The notes under the pieces are model-generated. The model had not been told where the DNA came from and did no database searches. It was given only the letters and a program-made list of their open reading frames with translations. From the NCBI GenBank assembly GCA_033439295.1, contig JAVTLE010000003.1, positions 434,001-498,000 of the forward strand: a DNA stretch of 64,000 nucleotides. Reading direction: 5' to 3'. Every line of letters starts with the position of its first letter. Positions within the stretch are counted from its first letter, which is position 1. The position numbers and the translations under genes were made by a program. Positions 1 to 12,308 of this stretch are shown piece after piece. The stretch is from Deuterostichococcus epilithicus (lineage: Eukaryota; Chlorophyta; Trebouxiophyceae; Prasiolales; Stichococcaceae).

Positions 1-146
1 CTTTGCCGCGCGTGCGCGCAGCCTTCTGCAGTGCGGGTCACGTGGGTTGAAGGTCTGGAAGGCCACACCTGCTGTTCTCCCCCAGGTATTCACCTCGACC
101 GCTGCCAAGATGCACATGTTGCCACGGAGTCGCTGTCCCGCCGCAG

Positions 147-2446
147 GACCGCTTCATGCTGTACCGCGACATGAGCGGCGAGTCGCTGCACCGGCGCGGC
201 TACCGCTCGGCGATGCACCGGGCGTCGCTGAACGAGGCTGCTGCTGCGGGCATCCTGCAGCTGGCTGGCTGGCCCACCATTGTGGCCCAGGACCCAGGTG
301 CAGTCAGCAGGGTTCAGTGGCCGGTGTGTGGGTCGCTGGCTGGCTGGCTGGCTGGCTGTGACAGCATGCTGCAGTTTGGCCTGCAGAGACCTGGGTGCAG
401 GCGAACCAATCCCCCCGTCAGTGGCACTCCTGCCACACTGCTTCCTGGCGACGCTGACGCTGCGATGTCGTGGAGCGTTCCGCCTGAATTACACGAGCTG
501 TGCTCCGCTCCCACAGCCACACCGCGAACCTGCTGCCATCCTTTATGTGCAGGCGCCGTCATCGTGGACCCGATGTGCGGCAGCGGCACCCTGCTCATTG
601 AGGCGGCGCTCATGGCGTCGCACGTCGCGCCGGGTGCGCTCTGCTGCAGACGCTCCAAAAAGCCTGCAGGGCCACAGCCGCCAATGTGGGCCATGTCCTG
701 CCGCTGCCCACCTGTTTGCTGCATCCTGCAGGGTCGCAGGCAGGACCGAAGCCCTGGACGCACCCACCGCATCAGCGCCTGCCAGATGACATGATGCTCG
801 CCTCGCTGTGCTGCCGTAGGGCTGTTCCGGGACGCCTGGCCCTTCCAGCAGTGGCACGACTTTGACGCGCATGCTTGGGGCGCCGCAGCCAAGGCGGCGG
901 TGCAGGCGCGGCAACCGTGGCAGGGCTCCGCGCTCGGCACGGACGTCCACGAGGGCGCCCTTGGCCTGGCGGTCAGGTGCGCGCTGTCTCTTGGGGTTAA
1001 GGGACAGCTTTTGCACCTGACGCCTGTCTCGGAGCTCGACCGGCACCAAGGGAAGCCCCTCTCCCTGGCTGAATGGGGGGCATCCTTCCACCTTCAGGCC
1101 CAGGCACTGGATTGCCACCTCAAGCAGCATGAGGGCTGCTTTGATGCTGCTTCCTTTGACGACCTGCAGCAAGCCTGCCCAGAGGCTGCCTCTCGCCGTC
1201 CAGGCCAGCGCACACGAGAGCCGCTCTCCTTCCAGCCGCGCTGTGGACCACGGTCACGGATGCGACAGACACACGTGCTGCAGTACATGCGCTGCAGGGA
1301 CGCAGAGACGGCTGGCGTGCTGGGGAACCTGGGCCTGCGGCTGGGCTCCGCCGGTTCCTGGGCGCTGCCAGAGCACCCGTCGCTGACCGTCACAAACCCG
1401 CCCTGGGGCCAGCGCCTGCTGAGCGGCGACCCCGAGGTGTGTTTGCAACTCGGCGCAGGCTCGCCTGGCTGGGCGTCCCAGCCACGGGACCCGGTTCGAT
1501 GCTGGCACTTGTGGAGGTCGAGGTCCTGAGGTGGTATCACTTGCCGCAAAGGTGCTGCACGCTGGCGTGCAGGCGGCAGCGGACCTGGACGCCTCCTGGC
1601 AGGACCTTGCCGCTTTCGTGAAGGTGGGCGTACCTTCTCTCTTTGCGGGTGGCATGCCTTCAGCATGCCACCCGCAAGCCGAGGTGCTGCTGCAACTTGG
1701 CAAGCTGCTGCATGCCTTCAGCATGCCACCCGCAAAGAGAGTCCCTTGGACACAAACCCCTGTGATGCCCTGCGACCCTCAACACATACCGCAGCCATTT
1801 TCAGGCTCTTTCTCCGCACGAAATCGCAGAGCCAGTGCTGCGAGAGCGAGGTGTACGTCCTCAGCGGCGCCGGCAGCAAGTACATCACCCGCAACCTGCG
1901 CATGAAGGTGTTGTGTTCTGCGTCCCTTCCGTTCCCGCGACTCCCCTGCGGTCTGCACCTCCGCCTGCCTGTGTGCACCGGCTGGGCGCCGCCTGCATCG
2001 GGGCAGGGCTGCAATGCACGGGGCAGGGCTGCAATCGGCCACATTACCCTGTGCCTCCCCAGCCTGCACTGCACGAGCTGACATGCGGTCGGTGGGGGTG
2101 CAGGCGGACTGGAAGCATCCGCTCGGAATCGGCGGCGTTGACGCCCGTCTGCTGCGGTGCGTTCCGACGCTCTCAGACCCTGTGATCTCCTCCATGCTTG
2201 ATCTGCTGCGCTGTCACGCATTTTCGACAAGCCAGACTGTCTCCTATCCTTTGTGCCCGCTCACAAACAGTATGGCTGCTCACCCAACACAGGAGCGCAG
2301 CAGCGGGCAGGTGCGCGACTGACGAACTCGCATTGGATGACAGCTGTTTTACCTTTTCTGCACTGCATGTGCACAGGTACAAGGTGCTGCCATTCCTGAC
2401 GCCGGAAAAGTTCAAAGAGCGGGCAGCACTCCTCGATGCACGGTGA
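147..2446 (+). CDS. RlmL-type RNA guanine-N2 methyltransferase, 5' part outside window
   Basis: Class I SAM-dependent methyltransferase of the UPF0020/RlmL group, which methylates rRNA guanine N2 in bacteria; plant and algal members are often plastid proteins. Eight phase-consistent exons are visible: 147-297, 553-633, 820-976, 1298-1436, 1573-1623, 1830-1907, 2104-2156 and 2377-2446. The first encodes the DRFMLYRDMSGESLHRRGYR stretch typical just before the catalytic domain. SAM motif I is DPMCGSGTLLIEAA (exon 2). The catalytic motif is TNPPWGQRL (exon 4). The C-terminal part reads SWQDLAAFVK, then VYVLSGAGSKYITRNLRMK, then GGVDARLLR-YKVLPF, as in RlmL C-termini. The THUMP domain expected N-terminally must lie left of the window. 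Substrate and compartment are inferred from the family. The intron at 1624-1829 holds a perfect inverted repeat. Confidence 0.85.
335..358. repeat. (GGCT)n microsatellite
   Basis: Six tandem copies of the GCTG/GGCT tetranucleotide lie inside the intron at 298-552 of the methyltransferase gene. Confidence 0.8.
1638..1740. repeat. 20-bp perfect inverted repeat inside an intron
   Basis: The left arm at 1638-1657 and the right arm at 1721-1740 are exact reverse complements. The right-arm sequence also occurs as a partial direct copy ending near 1676. The element fills most of a 206-base intron of the RlmL-type gene. It could be a fold-back element remnant or a structured intron. Confidence 0.75.
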
Positions 2447-3399
2447 AGCGCACGGCTCGCCGCCAGTGCCGGTTGCGACGCCCGCGCCCGCGCCAAACTG
2501 GCGATAAGAGTGCCATGCCTGCAAGGTGCGGCGGCTCTGCTGAGTACTGAAAGGAAGGAACACAGTGTCATCCCTTGCCTTGCGTGTTGCACCAAAGGTC
2601 CACGCCGCAAACCTGCGGCAATTGTGCACAGAAGCTGTTGAGATGAGCGCCTGGCTGAAACGCCCGTCTGACTACAGGCAAGGGGAGACATGGGATGGCC
2701 ACGCGGGGTTCTCGTCAGCTCCGATGTTGTGTGCCCTGGAGGCAGACCTGGGAGGAAGGAAGAAGTAATGGAGAAGGGGACGGTCCTCAGAATGATGGAG
2801 AGTGTCTGGAAAGCGCAGGCTGGTAGAACGCACTGCCGTGTGAAAAGCAGTCTAGCCTGTGCCTGATTATTACAGATATCCTCGCAATTGCCATCGGCTG
2901 AGGAGGACAAGCGACTTGCCAGACTCATGCAGTCAGATCCATCGCTTCGAATCCGGTGCATACCCCACTCTCTCCAGTGCAGCGCACACATCTACGAGAC
3001 AAGTACGAATCCAATCCAATCCAATCGAATTCAGTGCACCCAGTCAAGCAAAGAATGCAATCAATCAACCGGCTGCAGAGCACGCATCTGTGCTCTACCT
3101 CTCCTCCCTCTCCAGACTTCAGGCTCGTCAAAATTGTGACAGCACAGCCTGTGCTGTCAAACAAAAGGAAAGTGGCGCACAGGTCCCGCAACAATCAAAA
3201 TTATCCTGCGCGACTGGCTGCCACGGCAGAAGGTGGATATAACCCTGACTCGACAGCCTGCAGACGTCCATCCCTTCCTCAAAGATGGGCGCGCATTGAG
3301 TGCGATGCGGCGTCGGGGTGGGGCTTCCACAGACATGTGGGCAGGTTGGCGCGGCGGCATGCTGCAGGCAGCGGCCGGCCGAGCAAGGCTGTCAGGCAG

Positions 3400-5457
3400 T
3401 CAGACGGTGTAGGCGCCGTCATCGCGTGTGCGGCGCAGGGAATCCTCGTAGCCGTGGTGGTGCGTGTCGTGCAGGAGGCCCAGGCTGATGATGGAGAACG
3501 CGTTGGCCAGCACCAGAATGATGAGGCCTGCGCCGCACGACCGCGCACCACTCATGATGACATGTCACTTGCAGCTGAGACCACTGCCAGGTGCATGCAG
3601 GCCTGTCATGGTGCTCAAAGGCCGTCCAGCCCACATCGACCAGAGAGCGTATTACACACTGCATCAAGGCGCGGCAGACCCCACTTTCAGCGCGGCTGCA
3701 TTGTTGCTTGGATGCCAGACACATGTGCTGCTGGTTGCGAGTCTGACAGATGCGGCTGGCGCCATGCAGGTCCCCAAGGGGCTGCAGGCCAGGTAGCCCG
3801 TGGCCAAGATCATGCAGCACCAGATACTCTCAAGCTAGACGGTCTGAGGGGATTATGTCTCCCAACATTGAGATAAGAATACGATGAGGCAGGGCGCACC
3901 AGCGAGCGTGGCTTCGATAGGCTTCTTGCCGAAAGTGGTGGTTGCCACGTCTGACCGGTAGAAGAACAGCACTGACTGGATCTGCAGGGAAATTGTCCAA
4001 GGAGTGTTCACATAATGCAGCTTGTAACTCAGGTGCCGCTGTGGTGTTCACAAAGTGCTCTAATCAGCACGAAAGGTGCGGAAGTGGAGGTGGCATACTG
4101 CAACCAGGAGCGAACAAGGCAGGGACTCATATTCTACTCACTCAAGTGCGCATGGAGCTGGCCACGAATGCCATTGTAAGCCGGCAGGTGTTTCGGACAG
4201 GAACAGGGGGGAGACTGGGCGCACCAGCAAGGTGACGAGGACGAAGACGTAAGCGAGGAAGGCCATGCCGACATGCTTGAGGCGCAGCAGCGTACGCGGC
4301 ACCGCCAGGAGGCAGAGGATGACCAGCAGCACGAACAACTCGAAGAAGATGACATACCAGATGAACGCAAACTGGTCGTGTGTGCGCCCCGGGTACGGTT
4401 GCTGCGCGCACCAGCACACTACATGCATTAGTTACCTTCAAGATCGGCAGTTGAAAGCTTCGCCTGACAAGCATAATCGTGCTGGCAATGCAAGGCCCAT
4501 GCAGATAATATAGCGCGTATCAGAGGAGACATATGGCCCAAGAGAGAGAGAGGGGGGGCGCGGGCGCGGGGGGGTCGTGTGGCGGAGGGCATAAGACCGC
4601 CTGCGGTCGCGAAAGCAGTGGTGTACGCCGAGGTCACTTCCGGCGTGAACTGCAGCCGGTTGGCGCGCTTCTGCAGCGTCCCTGCGCAGGCACCAGCCAA
4701 TTGGACATCAAGGCGCCGCAAGCGGTCTTATGGCGTTGATAATAGCTTGGCGACCGACTGCCTTTCGCTGCCAGGCGATTAGGAGGCTAGCGTGCGTGCT
4801 ACAATCTGTCGACGACCATGCGCTGCGCAACCATGTCACCATGGGTGTGCATGGTCTGCGAACTTCTCAAAGGAGCTATGATTCGCTCGATGGCAAATTG
4901 ACCCTTGTAAAATAAGTGGTCCACAGCTGACGGATTGTGTCCGCACAACTGCATTTGCGAGGACAGATGACAAAGTTGAGGAGGCCGGAAGGGAGGGGCG
5001 GCATGGGAGGGTGAATCGCACCGACGGAGCCCAGCAGGATGATGAAGGCGACAAGGGTGAGGACCTGCGCCAGCGCCAGGCACAGCCGCACGGTCCCGTT
5101 CAGCGTCACCCCGCTGCTGCGCTTGCCCGTGCTGCCCCGCGTCGTGCCGGCCACCTGCGAACAACGATGCGCTGCTTGGTGTCGTCTGCTCTGCTGCAAC
5201 TGCAGCCGACGCTCTGCTTCGTTAGGCTCATGGGAAGAGGCCACGCTTCTGACTTTAACACCGACATGCGGAGCCTGCCTAGACGGCAGCCTGCCCCAAA
5301 CCTTACTCAAGTGGGCAAGCCCTGAACCTGCCAGTGGCGGCATTGGCGCTATGTCATGTGGGTGGCTGCGCACCGGCGCAGCCTTCGCCGATCCCGCGCC
5401 GCCCGTGTGCAGCGCGCCGGTTTGTCCAACGGGGACCTCCGTTCCGGTAGTCGCCAT
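3400..5457 (-). CDS. small multi-pass membrane protein, unknown family
   Basis: The start ATG at 5457 has a good context (A at -3, G at +4). Exon 1 (5457-5374) encodes MATTGTEVPVGQTGALHTGG and a short Ser/Ala tail. Exon 2 (5154-5022) carries basic residues and then a first membrane helix (LALAQVLTLVAFIILLGSVG). The next exon starts at 4681 and encodes a hydrophilic loop (LQKRANRLQFTPEVTSAYTT). About 4400-4215 encodes two adjacent helices (FAFIWYVIFFELFVLLVILC and VGMAFLAYVFVLVTLL). Further exons lie near 3990-3850, about 3815 and 3540-3400. The last ends with a helix (GLIILVLANAFSIISLGLL), a histidine-rich tail and DDGAYTV. Four or five membrane segments are expected. I do not recognise the family. 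It shares a 1.36-kb upstream region with the divergent FNTB gene. Confidence 0.55.
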
Positions 5458-6817
5458 CGTTGCTTGGCCTGCAGGACAGAGAAAGCCGTCCGTCAGCACC
5501 GAAGCGCACCCCGCCGACGTCTGCACATGTGCCGTACACACTACACGCACTGCCAGGCGGCACTGGCAGACCGAAGTGAGCTCTGTGCGGATCATCACGT
5601 CAGGGCACGAGAGCACTTCACGAGAGCACTTCAGGAGGAGAAGCTCGATTGAAAGTCATTGGAGTAGTTTCGTCCGACTCGACCAGGATGACCAGTCTGA
5701 TTAGGACAAACCTATTGACTGATCCGAAGAAGTTTGATGTCGAAAGTTGATTCAGTGGCGGCGCTCGTGCTGCAGCTGATTAATGATATGTTGAGGATGA
5801 AACCGATTGATGGGTTGCGTGACAACCGCAGCAGCGAGTTTGGCCCCAGGCACAGTATGAGAGGCTATCGTCGTCTGAGCCAAAAACTGATCTCAGACGA
5901 TGAGACGGGTCAAGGGCGCCGCTCAACGCTGCGGCTGTGCAATGCTATCGTTGAAAACGGAAGCTTTTAATGAAGTGGTGAAGAGCGCAGCGGAGAGGTA
6001 GGCCAAGACGCAGTGTAATACGCACCGACCGGAGTGATGGACCCGCGGCAAGCTGTACCCTGCTCGAAACCCCTGGCAGATCAGTGGGTTTGATCAGGAA
6101 CCTGCGGAGCTGCAGGGCGAGGAGTGGGATATGTGCAAGGGGAGTCGGCGCACCTGGCAGTATTGGTGGCGCGGACACGGCTGATGGTCGACTGGTTCGT
6201 AAGCGATTGAGCAAACTCAGGGGGACCCTGGTCACCAGGTCACCTGGCCGGATAAGGCCGCCGCAGCAGGGATCCTAAACGCCGCAGCGGGACGCGGTCA
6301 CATGTCAGATAAGGCGCAGCGCCACGGCCACACGGCCGTCGGATTCCCATTCATGTAGTCCCACTGCTCCTTATAGGAGATGATCTCAGATCCGTAGCTG
6401 TTTCGACCGCAGCCCTAGGGTGAAAATGTGCTGCTCCTGCACAGTTTCACTTGTGAGTGCATTTCACGAGATACCTGAACAGACGCACCTGGATTGCGGA
6501 GGATTTTGCGCAGCAGCTGTCGAACCATTTGCTGTGCTCATCAGGTTATTCGGCATCACATCGGAACCAGTCAGCACCGTTCTAAGCGTCGCCAACACAG
6601 TCAGCGTCTCTTCACCACCTCAGATCGTCATGCTGCACATTTTAATGCGCCTACTCGCGAGGCAGTGACACAGGGTGTGCCGCTGCGGGGGCCTAAACCG
6701 CAGGCGGTCCTTCTGCGGCGTCGCAAAAGCACATCGAACAGAAGCTCATCGATTTTAAACTAGACTACAGCAGAATACAGCTCGCTGATCAGCCGCCGGC
6801 CCTCGACAGGGTCCGCC
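5458..6817. promoter_or_regulatory. divergent intergenic region, no gene seen
   Basis: The region separates the start of the minus-strand membrane protein (5457) from the FNTB start (6818) and so must carry both promoters. It is less GC-rich than flanking exons. I see no convincing ORF, RNA gene or mobile element in it. Confidence 0.4.
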
Positions 6818-9800
6818 ATGCTGGTAGAGCAGCCCGGCGCAAGCGCCACTGAGCAGGCGGCCCTGGAGCGGAAGGTGCTGCAGTTCTACCGCGAGTTGGC
6901 GGCGCTGCCGCCGCACGAGCGCCGCGGACACCTCGCGCTGCAGCGCAATGCACATGCGGCGTACATTGGCAAAGGGCTCGGGCGGCTGCCGGGCGGCTTC
7001 GCGTCCCTTGACGCCAGCCGACCTTGGCTGGTGTACTGGATGACCCATGCACTGACGCTGCTGCAGGCGCCGCAGCCGCCCGAGGTGGGGTGTGCTTCCC
7101 TCTCGTAGAGTATCTCCTATAGTACTAGTCATGCTGAAAGCACCATGCCGCTCTGAGCATGGCAGAGGCGCGCACCCTTCATCAGTGCCCTGCGAAGCTG
7201 CCAGACGCTGCACAGTGACGATGGGATTTGCAGGCCCTTCGCCGGCGGGCGTCTCTGCATGTAGACGTGTCAGCAATCGACCTGACTGTGCGATATCACC
7301 TCTGCGGCAGGTGTCGGCAGAGGACATTGTCGCCTTCCTGAAGCGGTGCCAAGCGCCCAGCGGCGGCTTTGGCGGCGGCCCCGGCCAGCAGCCGCACCTG
7401 GCGCCCACATACGCTTCGGTCGCCACGCTCGTCACCCTCGGCGGTCCCGCCGCCCTGCAGGTGCCGCCACGCTGCCACACTTGGTGCATGTGGCCATTGA
7501 TGCGGGTGATGGATCGGCTGACACGCTGCTGCTGCTGCTGCTTTGGGCCGACTGCGGCGAGGACGCTGACGAGGCGCTGGCTGGTGACCTGCAGGCGGTC
7601 GACAGGGCAGCCATGCAGGGCTTCTTGCGCCGCATGTGCGTGCCGGCGGACCGCGGCGGTGGCTTCTTCTTGTGCGAAGGTGAGGGCACACGCTGCACAC
7701 TTCCCGCTTGCGCCTGGCCAGTGCCGCAGCTCCGCTACTCGTCGCACAAACAGCACTTCACTCAATGCTCAGCAGTGCCTGCGGGGCAGTCACACGGAGC
7801 ATGTGCTCCGACTAGGCAATTTTCCAGGAGCCCTGTGACCCGCAGCAGCCGTCCAGCCCTTCTGGCCGCTGCCGTGCAGGCGGCGAGGTGGACGTGCGGG
7901 GCTGCTACACCGCCATGGCCACGGCGCACATGCTGGGGCTGGACGCTGCGGCGCTGGCACGGCAGGCCGGCATGGTGGACTATGTGCGCTCGTGTCAGGT
8001 GCTTGCGGTTTCGGGTTTTGGGGTTGCCGCCCTCAGCGCCGCCTCCTCGCCGCCCTGTCCCATAAGCATGCGGAATCTCTAGTGGGTGTCTCGGACTTGG
8101 ACGCCGGCTCGTACCTGAAGGGCACGCTGCACCCTGCTGCCACCGCCTTGCCGCTGGCTGGCTTCCACCTGCAGGAGACTGGTGGATGCGGTACCTTTCT
8201 GACACCAAGACAATGCCTCGATGTCAGCCTCACAGCTGTAAGCCGGTCTACATGTGCCTCCAGACCTACGAGGGCGGCATCGGCGGCGAACCGGGTAACG
8301 AGGCGCACGGCGGCTACACCTTCTGCGGCGCGGCGGCGCTCGCCATCGCGGGCGAAATCAGCGCGCTGGACCTGCCCAGCCTCACCCGCTGGGCCGTCAG
8401 CTGCCAGGTGCGGGCCAGCCTCTGTGCCTGCAGCACATCAGCCATCGCTCGAGTCAGACCCTGGAAACACACGCCATCTGCGCAGGAGCCTCGCACGCAT
8501 CCAGGCACTGGTCGACTGCCTCTGTGATTCAGAGGCGACGGAGGCGATGCGCGCTGCTTGCGTGGATGCAGGGCACCGCCGAGGGTGGCTTCATGGGGCG
8601 CACCAACAAGCTGGTGGACGGCTGTTACTCCTACTGGCAGGGCGGCCTCTTCAACCTCCTGGCCGCCGTGTTGCCGCAGCAGCAGCCGGCCCTAGGCGTC
8701 AGCGGCCAGCGTGCAGCCGCCGGCCAGCAGCCGGCCGCCGGGCAGCACCCAGCGCATCAGGCAGGCGGCAATGAGGCTGTCGTTTCAGCAACAGGTCCGC
8801 AGTCAATGCAGCCTCCGGTCGGCGAGCATGGGCGGCAGGAAGCGAACGTCGCATCGCCTGCACCAGAAGCCGCCAGGCGCATCACGGTGCCGCCGCTTCC
8901 GCGCCTCTCGGGCCGCAGCCTGCTGCAGCACAGCACCGCCACCGCCGACGCCCTGGCGGTGGGTCATGCTGCGCCATCAATCAATGCTACTGACCAATTC
9001 GAGCTTGATGCGCCGGGCCCAGGCACGACGTCATCGCCCCTCCTAAGATCCAGGCGGTGTATTTATCGCAGGCGGAAGCAGATTACATGTCCGAAACAGG
9101 CATGAACACTTTGGACGAGGTGGGGGCCAGTCCATTGAAGCATGTCAATGCCATATGCGACGACTCGCCTCCTGGCATGCTGCGGATCAGACTGTCGACC
9201 TCACGATGGACACTTTCGGATCACACTGCGTCTTCAGGCCTTTGAACCCTTTGTATGCGCTCAAGATGAAGCTGGCTCAGGGTGCAGCGCAGGCGCTGCA
9301 GCGGGCCGAGTGCTTTGCGGCGGCAGTCAAGTGCAGTCCTACTGTCCTGGCGGCACAGTGGGCCGCCAGTGCAGAGCAACAACAGCCAGCTTCGGAGCGG
9401 AATGGCAGCGCTGCTGGCAGCCCCGCAGCAGCGGCGGACGGCGGCGGCGCTCGTGCGGCGACGCCGAACAGTGCTGCCGGAACGGCGGCGACGACGGCCA
9501 CGACCGTCGAACGAGACAGTTGCGCAGCTGACAGCCCCGGAGGCGGCGGCGGCGGCGGCGGCGCCGAAGCAGGTGCCGAAGCGGCCGGCGGGATATCGTG
9601 CAGGCGCGCGGCGGCAGCAGGCAATGTGTCCGTGGCGCAACTGTACGATGCAGAGGCCCTGCAGCTTTGGCTGCTGCAGTGCTGCCAAGTGGTGGGTGCC
9701 CAAGGCCCTGCTGCACCTGCTTGCGCTTGTGTTTGTGTGTGGGTCCCAGGGTCCCAGGCTGAAGCTCATAGTGCTGGCGACTGCCTGCAGGCCCTGCAAG

Positions 9801-10135
9801 TGCTATAAAGTGTGCTGTGCTGACGACGATAAGCCGCATTCCCACTGTCCCCGAAATTGGCACAGGATCATGGCTATCGTAACTGGTGAAAGTTTCAACA
9901 TGGACACTTCGATGGTGCCCCGCAGATCAAGGGCGGCCTGCGTGATAAGCCGGGCAAGCCCGTGGACTACTACCACACCTGCTACTGCCTCAGCGGCCTG
10001 GCGGCCACGCAGCACTACAGCGGCATTGTGGTGGGGCCGCCGGAGAACCTGCTGGCGGCGCCGGACCCGCTATGTAATGTGGTGGCGCCGCAGCTGGCGG
10101 CGGCACGCTGCTTCTTTGGCGCGCCGGGCGCATGA
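6818..10135 (+). CDS. FNTB: protein farnesyltransferase subunit beta
   Basis: Catalytic beta subunit of protein farnesyltransferase, which attaches farnesyl to the cysteine of C-terminal CaaX boxes together with an alpha subunit. ATG at 6818. Phase-consistent exons are 6818-7084, 7311-7460, 7595-7679, 7880-7998, 8264-8407, 8572-about 8960, one ending at 9688, and 9926-10135. Diagnostic stretches in order: GGFGGGPGQ.PHLAPTYA, GGEVDVRGCYTAM (the Arg that contacts diphosphate), EAHGGYTFCGAAAL, NKLVDGCYSYWQGGL and DYYHTCYCLSGLA. The zinc ligands Asp and Cys (LVDGC) and His (YYHT) are all present. Odd point: between YWQGGLFNLLAAVLP and LYDAEALQLWLLQCCQ, where animal and yeast enzymes have a short linker, a long Ala/Gln/Gly-rich segment is open; part may be intron. 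Identification is firm; the middle of the model is not. Confidence 0.92.
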
Positions 10136-11300
10136 CTGGGCATTTGCATCTGGCAGAGGCGCCGGCCACTGAGGGCCAGAATGACTGTCGGGATTCGCGG
10201 GACGGCAACTGGATCAGTGGACATGAAAGTTGAAATGGAAGGCTCTCTTTCGTTCTGATCATAACGTTTTCTCGTGCAAAAGGGACCGTGGAAAGGGCCG
10301 AGAGCCCCTTCTCAAGTGGATGACCAGATAGGCTAGCAGATGTCGGCGAAAATCGTCACGGCAGCCGATGCCGTGATCTTGCATTCGCTGACAATGGCAA
10401 ATGCCCAATTTACGCGTTTCCAACAGCTTCTCTTGCGAAACGGCTGCAGCACTGCCGTTTGCTGCGTTGGGTCGAGGTTGGCTTTGCAATCTCTCCAACG
10501 AGTGCACTTGACACGCACATGACTCTGGCGCTGCATTTGCGCATGATCACGATCCAGAACTGACATACCAGCTCAGCTGCACGCGGTAGCTCGCCTGACT
10601 CGGAGGTCTGCCGGCTTTTGCATGCCAGCCGACAAGCGACCCTTGCTTGAGCACTGCACTTCCAGCTATCATCAGGCGTGCGCAAGCTTGCCCATGATTG
10701 AGTCAGATCCTGCCGGTAGCGACGTTGCTCATCGCCTACCTTGATCCAGAGGCGGCATTGCTTCGCACTGCGGCGGACGCTTGCGGCAGGGCAGCGTGAT
10801 GCCGACGAATCGGAGTGTAAACAGCACAGCAGCGAACGCAGCTAGGCGGCAGTAGGTTGCGCCAGTGTCGGTGCGATGAGCAGCATGCCGACGAACAGCT
10901 TCCTGGGCCGTCACTGCCGCACGGCGCCCTGCACGATTTGCGGCGGCAGTGGCGGCGCGGCGGGTGTGCAGCACCAGGCTGGCGCTTCCAGGCCACAGCA
11001 GGACCCGCACATGGCGGCACAGCCGCCTGGCCGCAGCGTCGGTGCCATGGTATGCCGAAGGGCAGTGCCGCCAGTGGTGAGCTGCTGCACAGATTGATGG
11101 CGCACATTGTGGATGCATGCTCCTGGTCAGACGCAGGGAGCTTCTGCTCTTACTGCTGTTGCATGCACATTTCGGGCACGCCATGGACCATCAGGCCGGT
11201 CGTAGTCGTGGCGCAAGTGGGAGCCACAGCCAATCGGCGCAGGGACGACAGAGGCAGAGTCGGGGCAGCGTGGCTCGACTCCATGTGCTGTTTGCTGCAG
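10136..11300. other. intergenic, no supported gene
   Basis: Between FNTB and the next plus-strand gene I find only short unsupported frames. An ATG frame at 10876-11097 contains a C-x2-C pair (CTICGG) and could be a first exon of the following gene, but no splice junction confirms it. A minus-strand frame near 10740-10860 contains one hydrophobic stretch and may be chance. Confidence 0.3.
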
Positions 11301-12308
11301 CAGGGCGGTTGGCGCGGTGCGCGCTCAGCGCCGAGCGTCTGCACGGCGGTGGGTCGCGGCGGCGGCGGCGGCGGCGCCGCNGATCCCGACGGCCCCTCGC
11401 TGGCGGACTACCTGGAATTCGGGCGGCTGCTTGGGGAGAAGCCTGCGGACGTGCAGCGGGGCCTGCAGGAAGCAGGGCTGCCGGCGGCTCGGGACTCCAG
11501 GGCGGACGAATACCTCCAAGAGTGAGGCCACCACCCCGCAGACCTTGGCGTGTCTGCATCGTCACAGGGGTGCTCCCGCACTGTGCTTTGTCGAGGCAAC
11601 GCTGCCACGGCAGCCCCGAGGCATGCCCTGCCCAGGCTCAGCACGGCGAATCGGCAATGGCGCATGTGCGCGCCTGTCCACACTCCGGACACACCAGTGT
11701 GACTCCCGACATCAGCCACACGGAATTTGGGAGTGGCCATTGTGAGCCTGCGTGGACTTGGACGGCGACGCCACAGTTTGCTCCTTGCGGTGGCCCTGGC
11801 GCATGATCAGGAGCCAGTTCGACTGGAATACCTGTCCGTTCGTTGGTCCACAATCGACAGCAATTCTCCTGCGCAGGTGGGAGGACGAGGAGGAGGCGAC
11901 GTACAAGATGTTCGAGGCGCTGATGGAGGGGCCGCAGCGCAGCGGCGGCAGCGGCGGCGGCAGCGGCAGCGGTGCGGAAGCCTCCAGCGGTAGCCGCAGC
12001 AGCCGCAAGCTGCTGCGCGCAAAGGCGCGCGCGGTGGTGACGCCCGAGGAGCGGGACGCCATTGCCGACCTTGCGCGGCAGGAGATGGTGGGTGTCAGCG
12101 TCTCGACATCCCAAGGTTCCCAAAGCTTTACAGCGTCGGGTCTTACAACCTGGGGCATCCAGCACTCGAGGGCCTCGCCGGCTCGATAGGCAATTGGGAG
12201 GGGTCCAGGCGGGGCGCATGGGGTGAGACGATGCTTAGACGGTTTCAGATGGCGAGCAGCATGTCAGGCCAGGCGAAGGTGAAGTCCGGTGCTGCAGTCG
12301 GGAGCTAG
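11301..12308 (+). CDS. hypothetical protein, three 3' exons, start not determined
   Basis: Three exons join in phase: 11301-11521, 11877-12087 and 12249-12308. The first ends SLADYLEFGRLLGEKPADVQ... DEYLQ. A GTGAGG donor splices it to a glutamate codon that opens WEDEEEATYKMFEALMEG in the second. That exon continues with a Gly/Ser linker and the basic to acidic stretch AVVTPEERDAIADLARQEM. The last exon encodes MASSMSGQAKVKSGAAVGS and a TAG stop. The true 5' end is unclear; the first exon begins with a CGG-repeat Gly tract interrupted by one undetermined base at 11381. No family recognised. The predicted product is small, hydrophilic and partly disordered. Confidence 0.45.

Noticed and set aside
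1-146. Possible preceding exon of the methyltransferase
   Set aside because: No frame matches the THUMP or linker region; treated as intron.
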